Below, in pieces: positions 1 to 8,374 of a stretch of DNA of 49,714 bases. Source of the DNA: an uncultured Neomegalonema sp. (GTDB lineage Bacteria; Pseudomonadota; Alphaproteobacteria; Rhodobacterales; Rhodobacteraceae). The notes under the pieces are model-generated. The model had not been told where the DNA came from, did not search any database, and saw only the letters and a list, made by a program, of their open reading frames with translations. Each line of letters starts with the position of its first letter. The first letter of the stretch is position 1. The stretch lies in contig CALFFK010000096.1 in assembly GCA_937957975.1 (NCBI GenBank), forward strand, positions 1 to 49,714, written 5' to 3'. Position numbers and translations under genes: made by a program.

Positions 1-332
1 ATTCCGCTGGCCCCCTTTGCCGCCGACAAAAGCCGATAAAGCAACCAGCCCCGTCCAATCCGTGCGCCCAGCGATGGCCCTGTGGCGACCGCCCTGCCCG
101 CCACGATTTGCCGCTGAAAAGCCGCTACTTCCCCCGGTGACAGCCGATGGGCAAGGTTTCCGCCCAATCCTGTATTCAGCCCATAGACTGGCATATCCCC
201 CGCCGCGAGGGTATCGACAACCTCACGCGCGCGCGCGATCCGCTCCCTCACCGTCGCTGAAACATCCAGCGCGACCGGCGCATCCATAGCCGCGATAAAC
301 GCCGCCAGATCAACCGGCGCATCAAGCTTCAC
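1..332 (-). CDS. Aromatic amino-acid (histidine/phenylalanine) ammonia-lyase family, N-terminal part, cut by window edge
   Basis: Reading the minus strand from a GTG at 332 gives an open frame to the window edge (110 codons). It contains PVYGLNTGLGGN, the conserved block of the HAL/PAL/TAL family whose tyrosine acts as catalytic base, then QRQIVAGRAVATGP and a G-x-SG stretch near residue 110, as in this family. The MIO-forming Ala-Ser-Gly lies beyond the window. These enzymes remove ammonia from histidine or an aromatic amino acid in the cytoplasm. The GTG overlaps the TGA of the ornithine-cyclodeaminase-family gene (GTGA), so the two are probably translated together. Substrate cannot be decided from this fragment; a simple hutH role is not certain because no other hut gene is visible. 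Confidence 0.8.
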   Translation of the reverse strand, partial: MKLDAPVDLAAFIAAMDAPVALDVSATVRERIARAREVVDTLAAGDMPVYGLNTGLGGNLAHRLSPGEVAAFQRQIVAGRAVATGPSLGARIGRGWLLYRLLSAAKGASG

Positions 333-1333
333 GCGAAGCGCAGGCGTTGCCCAACGCCCATCCCCTTTGCCTTTTCCAGCATCGCATGGCCGAGGCCAAT
401 ATCCGACAGCGACAACCCCCGATGCCAGAACAGGATTGTCTCGCTATCACTTTGCCGCCCCGGTATCTCTCCCGCCACGATCTGCCCAAGCTCTCCATGC
501 AGTGTTTCGCGGGTCAGCTTGCCCTGATCTACATGCGCCCGCAGCGCGCCGAAAATGCCATTCGCCTGCCCCCAGTCATCCATCACCACCTTGTCCATGA
601 TGTCCGTCAGGTTGATCTCCACCGCCGACATGGTTCCATATGGAATCACGAGCGCCCCCTGCTTGATCCATGCGGTCTTCAGCAACGGCGCGGGTTCGGG
701 CAAACGCGAGGCTTCGACAACAATATCGCAATCCTTCAGACAGGTTTCCCAATCCTCCGTCACCACGATTTCGCGCCCCAGATCGGCCCGCAACTGATCG
801 GCAAATGCTTCCCGGCTCTCTGGTCTGCGCGAATGTATCCGCACCTCCTCGAAATCGAACAGATGGCAGAGAAGCCTGACGTTCCAGTACGCCGTCCCCC
901 GCGCCCCGATATGCCCCAGCACTTTCGGCTTTGGCGGAGCCAGATATTTCGCCCCCAACGCTGTGACTGCCCCTGTTCGCATCTCGGTAATTCCGGTTGC
1001 GTCCACGATGGCCTTTGGTGCGCCATGATGGGGGTCAAACAGGGTCAACAGCCCATATTCCGAGGGTCTTCCGGCGCGATAATTATCCACGAAATCCCCG
1101 ACAACCTTTGTACCCGCACTGTCGATCCCACCGCCAATCCAGCCACGCAGCACGTTGAAATGCCCTTCTTCGGCCACGCGCGGACGAATATGCATCCTTG
1201 GCTCGATTTCCGTCTCGCCGCGCCCCTGCATGGCCAGCGCCCCCTCGACCGCATCAAGGATTTCCCTATCGGTCAGGGCCAACGCTTCCACGTCGAAGCG
1301 ATTGAGGTAATCGATATAGACGGGCGGAGACAT
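329..1333 (-). CDS. Ornithine cyclodeaminase / mu-crystallin family protein
   Basis: A 334-residue protein starting at ATG 1333 (MSPPVYIDYLNRFD); longer upstream extensions are unlikely because they run through the divergent lipoprotein gene. The Rossmann-type segment LGHIGARGTAYWNVRLL near residues 125-140 and the preceding TGITEMRTGAVTALGAKYL are typical of the OCD/mu-crystallin/alanine dehydrogenase family, which binds NAD(P) and acts on imino or amino acids. Known members include ornithine cyclodeaminase, ketimine reductases and EutC of ectoine use. It is the upstream partner of the ammonia-lyase gene with a 4-base overlap, so a joint amino-acid catabolic step is likely. The exact substrate is not visible in the sequence. 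Confidence 0.82.
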   Translation of the reverse strand: MSPPVYIDYLNRFDVEALALTDREILDAVEGALAMQGRGETEIEPRMHIRPRVAEEGHFNVLRGWIGGGIDSAGTKVVGDFVDNYRAGRPSEYGLLTLFDPHHGAPKAIVDATGITEMRTGAVTALGAKYLAPPKPKVLGHIGARGTAYWNVRLLCHLFDFEEVRIHSRRPESREAFADQLRADLGREIVVTEDWETCLKDCDIVVEASRLPEPAPLLKTAWIKQGALVIPYGTMSAVEINLTDIMDKVVMDDWGQANGIFGALRAHVDQGKLTRETLHGELGQIVAGEIPGRQSDSETILFWHRGLSLSDIGLGHAMLEKAKGMGVGQRLRFA

Positions 1334-1439
1334 GGTGATACTCTCGGCAGGTAAGGTCAAAGCGGCGTGGAAGCAGGAATTCCACAATGTTTCGACCCTA
1401 CGACCAACACAAGCTCCGCAACAGACCAGAGTCCTCCCC

Positions 1440-1631
1440 ATGATCCGTATTTTTGCCAGCTTGTCCCTCGCCCTGTCCCTGTCGGGGTGTATCGGCACGG
1501 TTGTTGGCACGACTATAGGCGTTGTGTCGGCCACAACGAGTATTGCCACCGATGTCGTCGTCGGGACCGTGGATATAACGACAGACGTGGTCGGCCTCGC
1601 CATCCCCGATGGAGATGACGAGGAAGAATAG
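1440..1631 (+). CDS. Small predicted lipoprotein, 63 aa
   Basis: Starts MIRIFASLSLALSLSGCIG: a short lipoprotein signal with lipobox LSGC, so the mature protein would be lipidated at Cys17. The rest is almost only Thr, Val, Ile, Gly and Ser (TVVGTTIGVVSATTSIATDV) with an acidic tail DGDDEEE. It probably sits in the envelope. It is divergent from the ornithine-cyclodeaminase-family gene and ends 3 bases before the convergent secG stop. No function is recognised. No strong Shine-Dalgarno is seen, so the gene call rests mainly on the signal sequence. Confidence 0.6.
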   Translation: MIRIFASLSLALSLSGCIGTVVGTTIGVVSATTSIATDVVVGTVDITTDVVGLAIPDGDDEEE

Positions 1632-1634
1632 GGC

Positions 1635-2054
1635 TTATTCGGGGGTTGGGACCGGAACGATGTTGTCCGGGTCTGCATCCGCCGGGGCCGCATCTGCTCC
1701 GGTAGACGGCACAGACGTTGCCGGGGCATCACCTTCTATCGTCGGCGGCACGAAGGTGACGGGCGGCTCACTGTCTTGCAACGGCGAATAGACTTCCGGC
1801 ACACCCTGATCGAAGACCGACCCGGACCGTCGTTCTGTCGTGGCGAGAATCGTCAGCGTCAGGCTGGTCACGAGGAACCCCCCGGCGATGTACCACGTCG
1901 CGCGTTGCAGCGCGGTTGCAGCCCCGCGCCCGGTCATCACCCCGCCGCCGCCGCCGCCCATGCCAAGTGCCCCGCCTTCAGAGCGTTGCAACAGCACGAT
2001 AGCGATGAGAAAAACCACGAGGACGAGGTGGACGATGAGGATCGCGTTTTCCAT
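1635..2054 (-). CDS. secG: Preprotein translocase subunit SecG
   Basis: 139 residues. SecG is the small accessory subunit of the SecYEG channel and helps protein export across the inner membrane. The start MENAILIVHLVLVVFLIAIV is the first membrane helix, followed by the family hallmark LLQRSEGGALGMGGGGGG in the cytoplasmic loop and a second helix YIAGGFLVTSLTLTILA. The tail from about residue 75 is Pro/Ala/Asp rich and low in complexity, as is common in alphaproteobacterial SecG. ATG 2054 is chosen because the longer frame adds an untypical N-terminus before the first helix. Confidence 0.93.
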   Translation of the reverse strand: MENAILIVHLVLVVFLIAIVLLQRSEGGALGMGGGGGGVMTGRGAATALQRATWYIAGGFLVTSLTLTILATTERRSGSVFDQGVPEVYSPLQDSEPPVTFVPPTIEGDAPATSVPSTGADAAPADADPDNIVPVPTPE

Positions 2055-2227
2055 GGGGCCGGAAATCCATAACAAGAGGCTCCGCGAATGCGGGCAGCAA
2101 GAGAGTTGCCTACCCGACATCGCCCCCTTTGTCGAGTGGTGAGCGGGGATTCATCGGACAATGATCATAAATCCATCTTAACCCGGCTCTGCCACGATGC
2201 CGTTATCGCCATCGGGAGGTTTTATCC

Positions 2228-2419
2228 ATGTTCAAGGCTCTGTCCATTTCCGCCACCCGATTCCTGCACGAGGAAAAGGGCGCAACCGCCATCGAGTACG
2301 CGCTCGTTGCTGCGATCCTCGCCATCGCTGTCGTTGGCACGGTCGGCGCGATTCGGGACGACCTGAATGATACTTTCGAAACCGTCAGCGGCGAACTCGC
2401 CGCCAATAACACGCCGTAA
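2228..2419 (+). CDS. Flp/Fap family type IVb pilin
   Basis: 63 residues with a good ribosome site (GGGAGG, 8 bases upstream). The short positive leader ends in KGATAIEYALVAAILAIAVV: Gly before the cleavage site, Glu-Tyr in the mature N-terminus and a hydrophobic assembly helix. This is the signature of Flp pilins processed by TadV/CpaA-type prepilin peptidase and polymerised by the Tad machine. No tad secretion genes adjoin it; the TadE/TadG-like genes of this window lie about 44 kb away, so it is an orphan here. The tRNA-Gly gene follows on the opposite strand. Confidence 0.9.
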   Translation: MFKALSISATRFLHEEKGATAIEYALVAAILAIAVVGTVGAIRDDLNDTFETVSGELAANNTP

Positions 2420-2504
2420 CCGGACACCCCCGTTTTTGCGGGATGACGTGCCATAAGTGCATCATCCTGCGGGCATCGCTCATGGTGGCGCATCGGTGGA
2501 AAAC

Positions 2505-2579
2505 TGGAGCGGGTGATGGGGATCGAACCCACGGCATTCAGCTTGGGAAGCTGACGCTCTACCACTGAGCTACACCCGC
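2505..2579 (-). tRNA. tRNA-Gly, anticodon CCC
   Basis: Read on the minus strand: acceptor 5' half GCGGGTG pairs with CACCCGC before T and an encoded CCA (bases 2505-2507). The D arm (AGCTCAGTGGTAGAGC) and T arm (GTGGGTTCGATCCCC) are intact. The seven-base anticodon loop is TTCCCAA, giving anticodon CCC, which reads GGG glycine codons. Confidence 0.95.
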
Positions 2580-2699
2580 AACTTTTCCCTCAATACCAAG
2601 CGCCACGATCCGGTCAACCGGATTTGTTTCGCGTGTCTTCCCTTTGCGCGCCGCCCGCCCTATCGTCCCGAAAAAATGACGACAGGGAGAGCCACCACC

Positions 2700-4325
2700 A
2701 TGGCCCGCGAGGATTTTGACGTATTCGGGAAGAACCCGGCCAATTATGTGCCACTGACCCCACTTTCCTTCCTGCGCCGGGCGGCGGAGGTGCATGGGGA
2801 TCATCCGTCAGTCATCCACGGCGACCGGCGTTATACCTGGAGCCAAACCTATGAACGGTGTGTGCGGCTGGCTTCAGCCCTGTCCGCGCGAGGCATAGGC
2901 CGCAATGATGTGGTCAGCTTTCTCTGCCCCAATATTCCTGAGATGATCGAAGCCCATTTCGCCGTCAATATGGCGGGCGGAGTGCTGAACACGATCAATA
3001 CCCGGCTTGATGCCGATACGGTTGCCTATATCCTCGACCATTCCGAAAGCCGCATTGTCTTCTGCGATACCCAGTTCTCGCCCGTGCTAAAGGAAGCCCT
3101 CGCCATTCTCGGCGACAAGGCTCCCGAAATCATCGACATTGTAGATGACGAAGCCGAGGGGGGAGAGCGCCTCGGCCAAACCACCCATGCCGACTTGCTC
3201 GCCTCTGGTGATCCTGCCTATGACTGGCAAATGCCCGCCGACGAGTGGGACGCCATGGCAATCAACTACACGTCTGGCACCACGGGCCGCCCCAAGGGCG
3301 TGGTCTATCATCACCGGGGTGCGTATCTCATCGCCATCGGCACAATCATGGGCTGGCCCCTGCCAAAACACCCGAAATACGTCTATATCGTCCCGCTGTT
3401 CCACTGCAACGGCTGGGGTCATGCCTGGGCCATGGCGGCACAGGCAGGTACGATGGTTTGCACCCGCGTTATCTCGGCCAAGGCAATCTATGATGCCGCC
3501 GCTGACCATGGCGCACAATATTTCGGCGGTGCACCCATCGTCCTGCAAATGCTCATCAATGCCAAACCCGAAGACCGCCGCGACTTCGATCACACCATCG
3601 AGGCATTCACGGCGGGCGCCCCCCCGCCCCCAGCCGTACTGGCGCAGATGGAGGAACTTGGCGTCAATGTGCAGCATGTCTATGGCCTGACCGAAACCTA
3701 TGGCCACGTCACCCAATGCGACTGGAAGAGCGAGTGGAACGATCTCTCCCCCGAAGAACGTGCCGAAATCAAGGGCCGCCAAGGCCCGCGCATGGCCATG
3801 TTCGAGGGCGCAACAGCGGTGGATATGGAAACGGGGGCTGAGGTTGCCCACGACGGCGGAGCTTCCGGCGAAATCATGTTGCGCGGCAACACGGTGATGA
3901 AAGGTTATTTCAAGAACCTTGAGGCCACCGGGGAGGCCTTTGCGGGCGGCTGGTTCCATTCCGGTGATGCGGCGGCTATCTATCCCGGCGGCTATCTCAA
4001 AATTCGTGATCGCCTGAAGGACGTCATCATTTCAGGAGGCGAAAACGTCTCCTCTGTTGAAGTCGAGGCTGTCCTCTTCAAATACCCCGGTGTGATCGCC
4101 GCCGGTGTGGTCGCCCGCCCCGATGACACATGGGGCGAGACGCCTTGCGCCTTCGTCGAGATGGCCGAGGGCAAAACCGCAACCCCCGAAGAAATCATCG
4201 CTTTTTGCCGCCAACACCTCGCTGGCTTCAAAACCCCCAAGACAGTGATATTCGAGGAACTCCCCAAGACATCGACGGGGAAAATCCAGAAATTCATGCT
4301 GCGTGAGAAAGCACGGTCACTCTGA
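2700..4325 (+). CDS. Acyl-CoA synthetase (AMP-forming), DmdB/medium-chain type
   Basis: 541 residues, ANL superfamily. It activates a carboxylic acid with ATP to an acyl-adenylate and then forms the CoA thioester. The motifs are complete: YTSGTTGRPKGVVYHH (P-loop), YGLTETYGH (adenine binding), FHSGDAA, RLKDVIISGGENVSS and the C-terminal catalytic lysine in KTSTGKIQKF. The opening (LTPLSFLRRAAEVHGDHPSV) resembles the subgroup that includes 3-methylmercaptopropionyl-CoA ligase (DmdB) and medium-chain ligases; the substrate is not proven. ATG 2700 is preferred over ATG 2676 because GGGAGA lies 9 bases in front of it. Confidence 0.9.
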   Translation: MAREDFDVFGKNPANYVPLTPLSFLRRAAEVHGDHPSVIHGDRRYTWSQTYERCVRLASALSARGIGRNDVVSFLCPNIPEMIEAHFAVNMAGGVLNTINTRLDADTVAYILDHSESRIVFCDTQFSPVLKEALAILGDKAPEIIDIVDDEAEGGERLGQTTHADLLASGDPAYDWQMPADEWDAMAINYTSGTTGRPKGVVYHHRGAYLIAIGTIMGWPLPKHPKYVYIVPLFHCNGWGHAWAMAAQAGTMVCTRVISAKAIYDAAADHGAQYFGGAPIVLQMLINAKPEDRRDFDHTIEAFTAGAPPPPAVLAQMEELGVNVQHVYGLTETYGHVTQCDWKSEWNDLSPEERAEIKGRQGPRMAMFEGATAVDMETGAEVAHDGGASGEIMLRGNTVMKGYFKNLEATGEAFAGGWFHSGDAAAIYPGGYLKIRDRLKDVIISGGENVSSVEVEAVLFKYPGVIAAGVVARPDDTWGETPCAFVEMAEGKTATPEEIIAFCRQHLAGFKTPKTVIFEELPKTSTGKIQKFMLREKARSL

Positions 4326-4424
4326 ACAGGCCTGGCACCCCCACATCAAGCGTTGTGATGCCTTCGACATCCGGGCAGCATACGATTATCAAGGGCTGAA
4401 ACCGTATCCCGGCGAGGCATCCTG

Positions 4425-5984
4425 ATGAAAACTACTTGTGGCCAGTATATCATTCATGCGCTCGAAAAGAGCGGAATCACTCATGCCTTCGGCATCCCCG
4501 GTGTTCATAATCTGGAGCTTTATCGCGGGGTTGCAGCATCAGGAATGGTGCATGTCACGCCGCATCACGAGCAGGGCGCGGCCTTCATGGCGGATGGTTT
4601 CGCACGGTTGGCGGGCCGCCCTGCCCTTGTGCTGCCAATCACCGGACCGGGGCTGCTGAACGCCGCAACAGCAATCGCGCAAGCCTATTCAGACAGCGTG
4701 CCAATGCTGGTGGTGGCAACCAACAATCCGCTTGATACCCTTGGGGCTGGCCTTGGCGAACTGCACGAAACGCTCGATCAGCGGCGGGTGATGGAAGGCA
4801 TTCTGGAAGATGTCTTTGTTGCACATTCCGCCGAGGCATTGCCACGCCTGCTACGTATGGTGCTTGAGCGGCTGGAATCGGGCAGGCCGAGACCGGTCTA
4901 CCTCGAACTCCCCATTGATCTGGCGGGACAAACACATGATTTCCCGAACTTTGAGCCGGTCGTAAAACCTGCCCCACACGCCATAGACGGGCAAACCGTG
5001 GAACGACTGGCCGAAATGCTGCGTACCGCAGAGCGACCTGCCTTCCTGATTGGCGGCGGAGCGCGGGGGGCCACGGAGGGGCTGCGCGCGCTGGCCAAAA
5101 CAACGGGGGCACTGATCGTTTCTTCGATTGCAGGCAAGGGTATCGTGGCAGATGATGCACCGGGGTCGCTGGGCGCATGTCTGCATGAACCGACAGTGCA
5201 AGCGGCTATCGGAGACAGCGATCTGGTAATCGCGATCGGAACCGAACTGGCGGCAACGGATCGCTATACTCCCCTGCCTGAGTTCTCAGGGACGCATGTA
5301 CGGATCGACCTCGACCCGCGCCAGTTTGCGCGTGGTCCGTTCCCCGATATGACCATTGAGGCAGATGCGGAGCGGGTGGTCGAGGCCGTGCGGGCGCTGC
5401 TACCGGACGACAGCAAGCCAAACTGGTATGATGACGCCGACACGCTGCGCGCGACAGGAAAGCCGAATACACAGATCGCGCAGAGTCTCGCGGCGCTACG
5501 CCGGGGTATGCCAGATGATGGAGTGGTCGTTACCGACATGACCCAAATCGCCTATGAAGGCGGTGTGCTCTATCCGGCCCGTCGCGCCATGGGGTGGATA
5601 CACCCGACAGGCTACGGAACACTGGGCTATGCCCTGCCTGCCGCCATCGGGGCAAAACTGGCCGAACCGGAAGGGTTTATCGTCGCGCTGGCAGGTGATT
5701 TCGGATTCGGATTCTCCGGCACTGAACTGGCAACCGCTGCAAGGCTCGGCATGAACCTGCCAATCATCATCTGGAACAACGGACGACTTGGGCAGATTCA
5801 GGATGATATGGACGCACTCGACATTCCACGCACAGGAGTAGAAGTCGCCCCGCTCGATTTCAGGCATTTCGCCCCGGCCCATGGGGCAGAATATGCGCTA
5901 TGCGACGGTGATCTTGAAGCCTTGCTTGAACGGGCGAGGAAGGCCGAAAAACCGACCCTCATAGAGATACGGGAAGAGGCGTAA
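4425..5984 (+). CDS. Thiamine-diphosphate decarboxylase, AruI-like (5-guanidino-2-oxopentanoate decarboxylase family)
   Basis: 519 residues of the acetolactate synthase/pyruvate oxidase superfamily. The N-terminal Pyr domain has AFGIPGVHNLELYRG, close to what I know of AruI, and the catalytic Glu in PHHEQGAAFMADG. The PP domain has the ThDP/Mg motif GDFGFGFSGTELATAARLGM ending in IIWNNGRLG. AruI removes CO2 from 2-ketoarginine in the arginine transaminase pathway. Other 2-oxo acids or an acetolactate-synthase-like role remain possible, since this superfamily is hard to separate by sequence. It follows the acyl-CoA ligase by 99 bases on the same strand, and other amino-acid enzymes are nearby. 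Confidence 0.78.
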   Translation: MKTTCGQYIIHALEKSGITHAFGIPGVHNLELYRGVAASGMVHVTPHHEQGAAFMADGFARLAGRPALVLPITGPGLLNAATAIAQAYSDSVPMLVVATNNPLDTLGAGLGELHETLDQRRVMEGILEDVFVAHSAEALPRLLRMVLERLESGRPRPVYLELPIDLAGQTHDFPNFEPVVKPAPHAIDGQTVERLAEMLRTAERPAFLIGGGARGATEGLRALAKTTGALIVSSIAGKGIVADDAPGSLGACLHEPTVQAAIGDSDLVIAIGTELAATDRYTPLPEFSGTHVRIDLDPRQFARGPFPDMTIEADAERVVEAVRALLPDDSKPNWYDDADTLRATGKPNTQIAQSLAALRRGMPDDGVVVTDMTQIAYEGGVLYPARRAMGWIHPTGYGTLGYALPAAIGAKLAEPEGFIVALAGDFGFGFSGTELATAARLGMNLPIIIWNNGRLGQIQDDMDALDIPRTGVEVAPLDFRHFAPAHGAEYALCDGDLEALLERARKAEKPTLIEIREEA

Positions 5985-6017
5985 GAGAACGCCATATGCG
6001 CTATGAAGACACCCTTG

Positions 6018-7064
6018 TCAGGCCGGATGCCCTGCCGTTTTCGGAACCAGTGAATCGGTATAGGCAAAGAGGGCCGGTTGCCCGCCAGTATGCCAGTAGA
6101 GAACGCGCGGCCCAGCCAGCCCACCACGCTCGTGCAAGGTGATAAGGCCCGCCATCACCTTGCCGGTATAGACCGGATCGAGCAGCAATCCCTCCTCTCG
6201 CGCCGTGCGCAGGATGGCGTCGTGGGTGGCTGTGCTCATCTGGCCGTAGCCTTTTTCACGTTCATCATGGAAACAACGCACATCTGTATCGGGTATCGTA
6301 AGATCGAGATTGGTCAGCGCCGCCATATCCTTCAGGCGACGGGCAACCCGCGCTTCCTGAATATCCGCTGCGCGGCGAACACAGATGCCCCGAACAGGCG
6401 TCTGCAACCCAAGCGCCCGAAGGCCGAAAAGGATGCCGCAATGCGTCTGGGCGCTGCCGGAAGCGACGAGTATCTCGTCATAGGGCAGCGCGCCATCATG
6501 CTGTTCAGCAAGCTCCATCGCCCCGACCATGTAGCCGAGCGCGCCAAGGGGCGGAGTGCTGGCGGCGAGGCCGATGATATAGGGTTTGCGCCCGTCACCG
6601 CGCAGGTTTTCCGCAATCTTCTCCAATGAGGCATCTGCGGCATCCTCATCCTCACCAACCGGGAAACTGTAGATCGTTGCCCCGAACAGGTGATCGAGCA
6701 AAACATTGCCGTTTCTGCGGTGGGTATCGTCTATATTCGGCACGCGCTCTTCAAGTTGCACATGGCAATCCATCCCTGCCCGCCTCGCCATGGCCGCAGC
6801 GGTGCGGACGAAGTTGGACTGTACCGCCCCGGTAATGAGGATCGTATCCGCCCCCTTTGCTTCCGCCGCGCCGATATAGAATTCGAGCTGACGCACCTTG
6901 TTGCCGCCAAAAGCGACCCCCGTGCAATCATCGCGCTTGACCGTCAGATCGAGGCCCAACGATGCCCCAAGACGCGGCAATGCCTCCAGCGCAGTCGGGG
7001 CATGCGTCGCGAGGTGACGGGGAAAGCGGGCAAGCGCACGCTCTATGATCTCAGGTGAAAACAT
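6018..7064 (-). CDS. PLP-dependent D-cysteine desulfhydrase / L-cysteate sulfo-lyase family
   Basis: 348 residues, fold type II PLP enzyme. The Schiff-base lysine is Lys56 in DDCTGVAFGGNKVRQLEF. ITGAVQSNFVRTAAAMARRAG and SGSAQTHCGILFGLRALG (phosphate-binding Ser/Gly loop) follow the pattern of ACC deaminase, DcyD and CuyA. Members release sulfide or sulfite with pyruvate and ammonia from D-cysteine or L-cysteate. The two activities cannot be told apart by eye; CuyA would fit a marine sulfonate degrader. ATG 7064 is chosen because AGGA lies just upstream and the Met begins the conserved N-terminus. It is divergent from the SDR gene with 56 bases between starts, suggesting a shared control region. 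Confidence 0.8.
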   Translation of the reverse strand: MFSPEIIERALARFPRHLATHAPTALEALPRLGASLGLDLTVKRDDCTGVAFGGNKVRQLEFYIGAAEAKGADTILITGAVQSNFVRTAAAMARRAGMDCHVQLEERVPNIDDTHRRNGNVLLDHLFGATIYSFPVGEDEDAADASLEKIAENLRGDGRKPYIIGLAASTPPLGALGYMVGAMELAEQHDGALPYDEILVASGSAQTHCGILFGLRALGLQTPVRGICVRRAADIQEARVARRLKDMAALTNLDLTIPDTDVRCFHDEREKGYGQMSTATHDAILRTAREEGLLLDPVYTGKVMAGLITLHERGGLAGPRVLYWHTGGQPALFAYTDSLVPKTAGHPA

Positions 7065-7120
7065 GGGGTGTCCTGACAGGGCCGCTCTGCTACGGATCGA
7101 AAAACTCAAGGGAGAACACC

Positions 7121-7870
7121 ATGGCACGAAAAATCGCATTGGTCACGGGCGCGGCACAGGGAATCGGGCTGGCTTGCGCGAAAGCATTGGCAGAGGATGG
7201 CGCGCAGGTCGTTCTGGTTGATATCAAGGCCCACGCTGTGACCGACGCGGCGGGCGATATGGGCGACGGAGCGGTCGGCCTTGGCATCGATGTCGCAGAT
7301 CGCAACGCATTGCTGGGTCTGTTCGACAGGGTAGAGGCCGATTACGGACCCGTTTCGATTCTCGTCAACAATGCCGGGATAGCCATGCCGGAGGACTTCA
7401 TGGAGGTAACGCCGGAACGCTTTCAGCAGGTTCTGGACCTCAACCTCCTGGCCCCCTTCATCGCGACGCAGAGGGCGGCGCGCACGATGATAGATCAGGG
7501 CATCAAGGGGGCAATCGTGAATATGTCCTCCATCAATGCACAGGTCGCCATCCCCAGCATTCCCGCCTATTGCGCATCGAAAGGGGGGATTATGCAACTG
7601 ACCAAAGCCTCCGCACTGGCGCTGGCCGCCCACGGCATCCGGGTGAACGCCGTTGGACCGGGTTCCATAGATACCGAGATGATGGCCGGGGTAAACTCGG
7701 ACCCGGCTGCCATGTCGCGCGTCCTCTCGCGCACGCCGCTGGGCCGGGTCGGGGATGCGCGGGAAATCGGAGATGTGGTGGCGTTCCTCGCCTCCGACAA
7801 AGCCAGCTACATCACCGGCGAAACGATTTATGTCGATGGCGGGCGGTTGGGGATGAACTACACTTGTTGA
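7121..7870 (+). CDS. SDR family NAD(P)-dependent oxidoreductase (FabG-like)
   Basis: 249 residues, classical short-chain dehydrogenase. The cofactor loop is TGAAQGIG (residues 9-16), followed by NNAG at 83-86. The catalytic triad is Ser137 (NMSSINA), Tyr150 and Lys154 (YCASK). The C-terminus (ASYITGETIYVDGG) is standard for the family. AAGGGAGAA lies 5 to 12 bases before ATG 7121. It catalyses reversible reduction or oxidation of a hydroxyl/carbonyl substrate; which one is unknown. It is divergent from the PLP lyase and just upstream of the Irr-like regulator, whose TTG at 7867 overlaps its stop. Confidence 0.87.
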   Translation: MARKIALVTGAAQGIGLACAKALAEDGAQVVLVDIKAHAVTDAAGDMGDGAVGLGIDVADRNALLGLFDRVEADYGPVSILVNNAGIAMPEDFMEVTPERFQQVLDLNLLAPFIATQRAARTMIDQGIKGAIVNMSSINAQVAIPSIPAYCASKGGIMQLTKASALALAAHGIRVNAVGPGSIDTEMMAGVNSDPAAMSRVLSRTPLGRVGDAREIGDVVAFLASDKASYITGETIYVDGGRLGMNYTC

Positions 7871-7902
7871 AAACCGGCGAAAAAGACAGTAGCGTCAAGG
7901 GC

Positions 7903-8334
7903 ATGAACGATGTTTTTCCTCCCGTGGCCACTGAATGCAGTGCAGCTTGGCTTGCCCGTGCAGGTCTGCGCCCGACGCGACAGCGCCGCGCGCTGGCTGA
8001 CCTGCTGTTGGCAGGCGGGAACCGGCATTTAACGGCAGAGGCACTGCATGGGGAAGCACTGGAAGCGGATGCCGGCGTCTCGCTGGCAACCGTTTACAAT
8101 ACGCTGAAAGCCTTCACATCGGTGGGTCTGCTGCGTGAGATCGTCATCGAACCGGGGCGCGTTTACTACGATACCCGCAGCGACGATCACCCGCATTTCT
8201 ACTACGAGGATGACGGCACTATTGCCGACGCCCCCGCTGGATCGGTCGCTTTTGCGACCTTGCCCGATGCCCCTGACGGCATGGAGATTGCTACGGTTGA
8301 TGTGGTGGTCAGGTTGCGAAAGCAGAAAAGCTGA
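7903..8334 (+). CDS. irr: Fur-family regulator, Irr-like
   Basis: 143 residues. The N-terminal winged helix has RPTRQRRALADLL and the recognition helix SLATVYNTLKAF. The dimerisation domain contains YYDTRSDDHPHFYYEDDG, the His-rich segment where Irr binds heme. Fur proteins proper carry CxxC zinc motifs; none is present here, which favours Irr, the heme-responsive iron regulator of alphaproteobacteria. It would switch iron uptake, heme synthesis and iron-sulfur genes with iron status. ATG 7903 has only a very close AAGGGC in front; an in-frame TTG at 7867 that overlaps the SDR stop could instead start the protein by coupling. PerR or another Fur subgroup is the alternative. Confidence 0.78.
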   Translation: MNDVFPPVATECSAAWLARAGLRPTRQRRALADLLLAGGNRHLTAEALHGEALEADAGVSLATVYNTLKAFTSVGLLREIVIEPGRVYYDTRSDDHPHFYYEDDGTIADAPAGSVAFATLPDAPDGMEIATVDVVVRLRKQKS

Positions 8335-8374
8335 CCTGAGAACAACAGGGCGGGCCGGGTCACATCCACCCCGC

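Noticed and set aside
347-1354. Long plus-strand open frame of 335 codons
   Set aside because: It lies opposite the ornithine-cyclodeaminase-family gene and has no family motif; an antisense shadow in GC-rich DNA.
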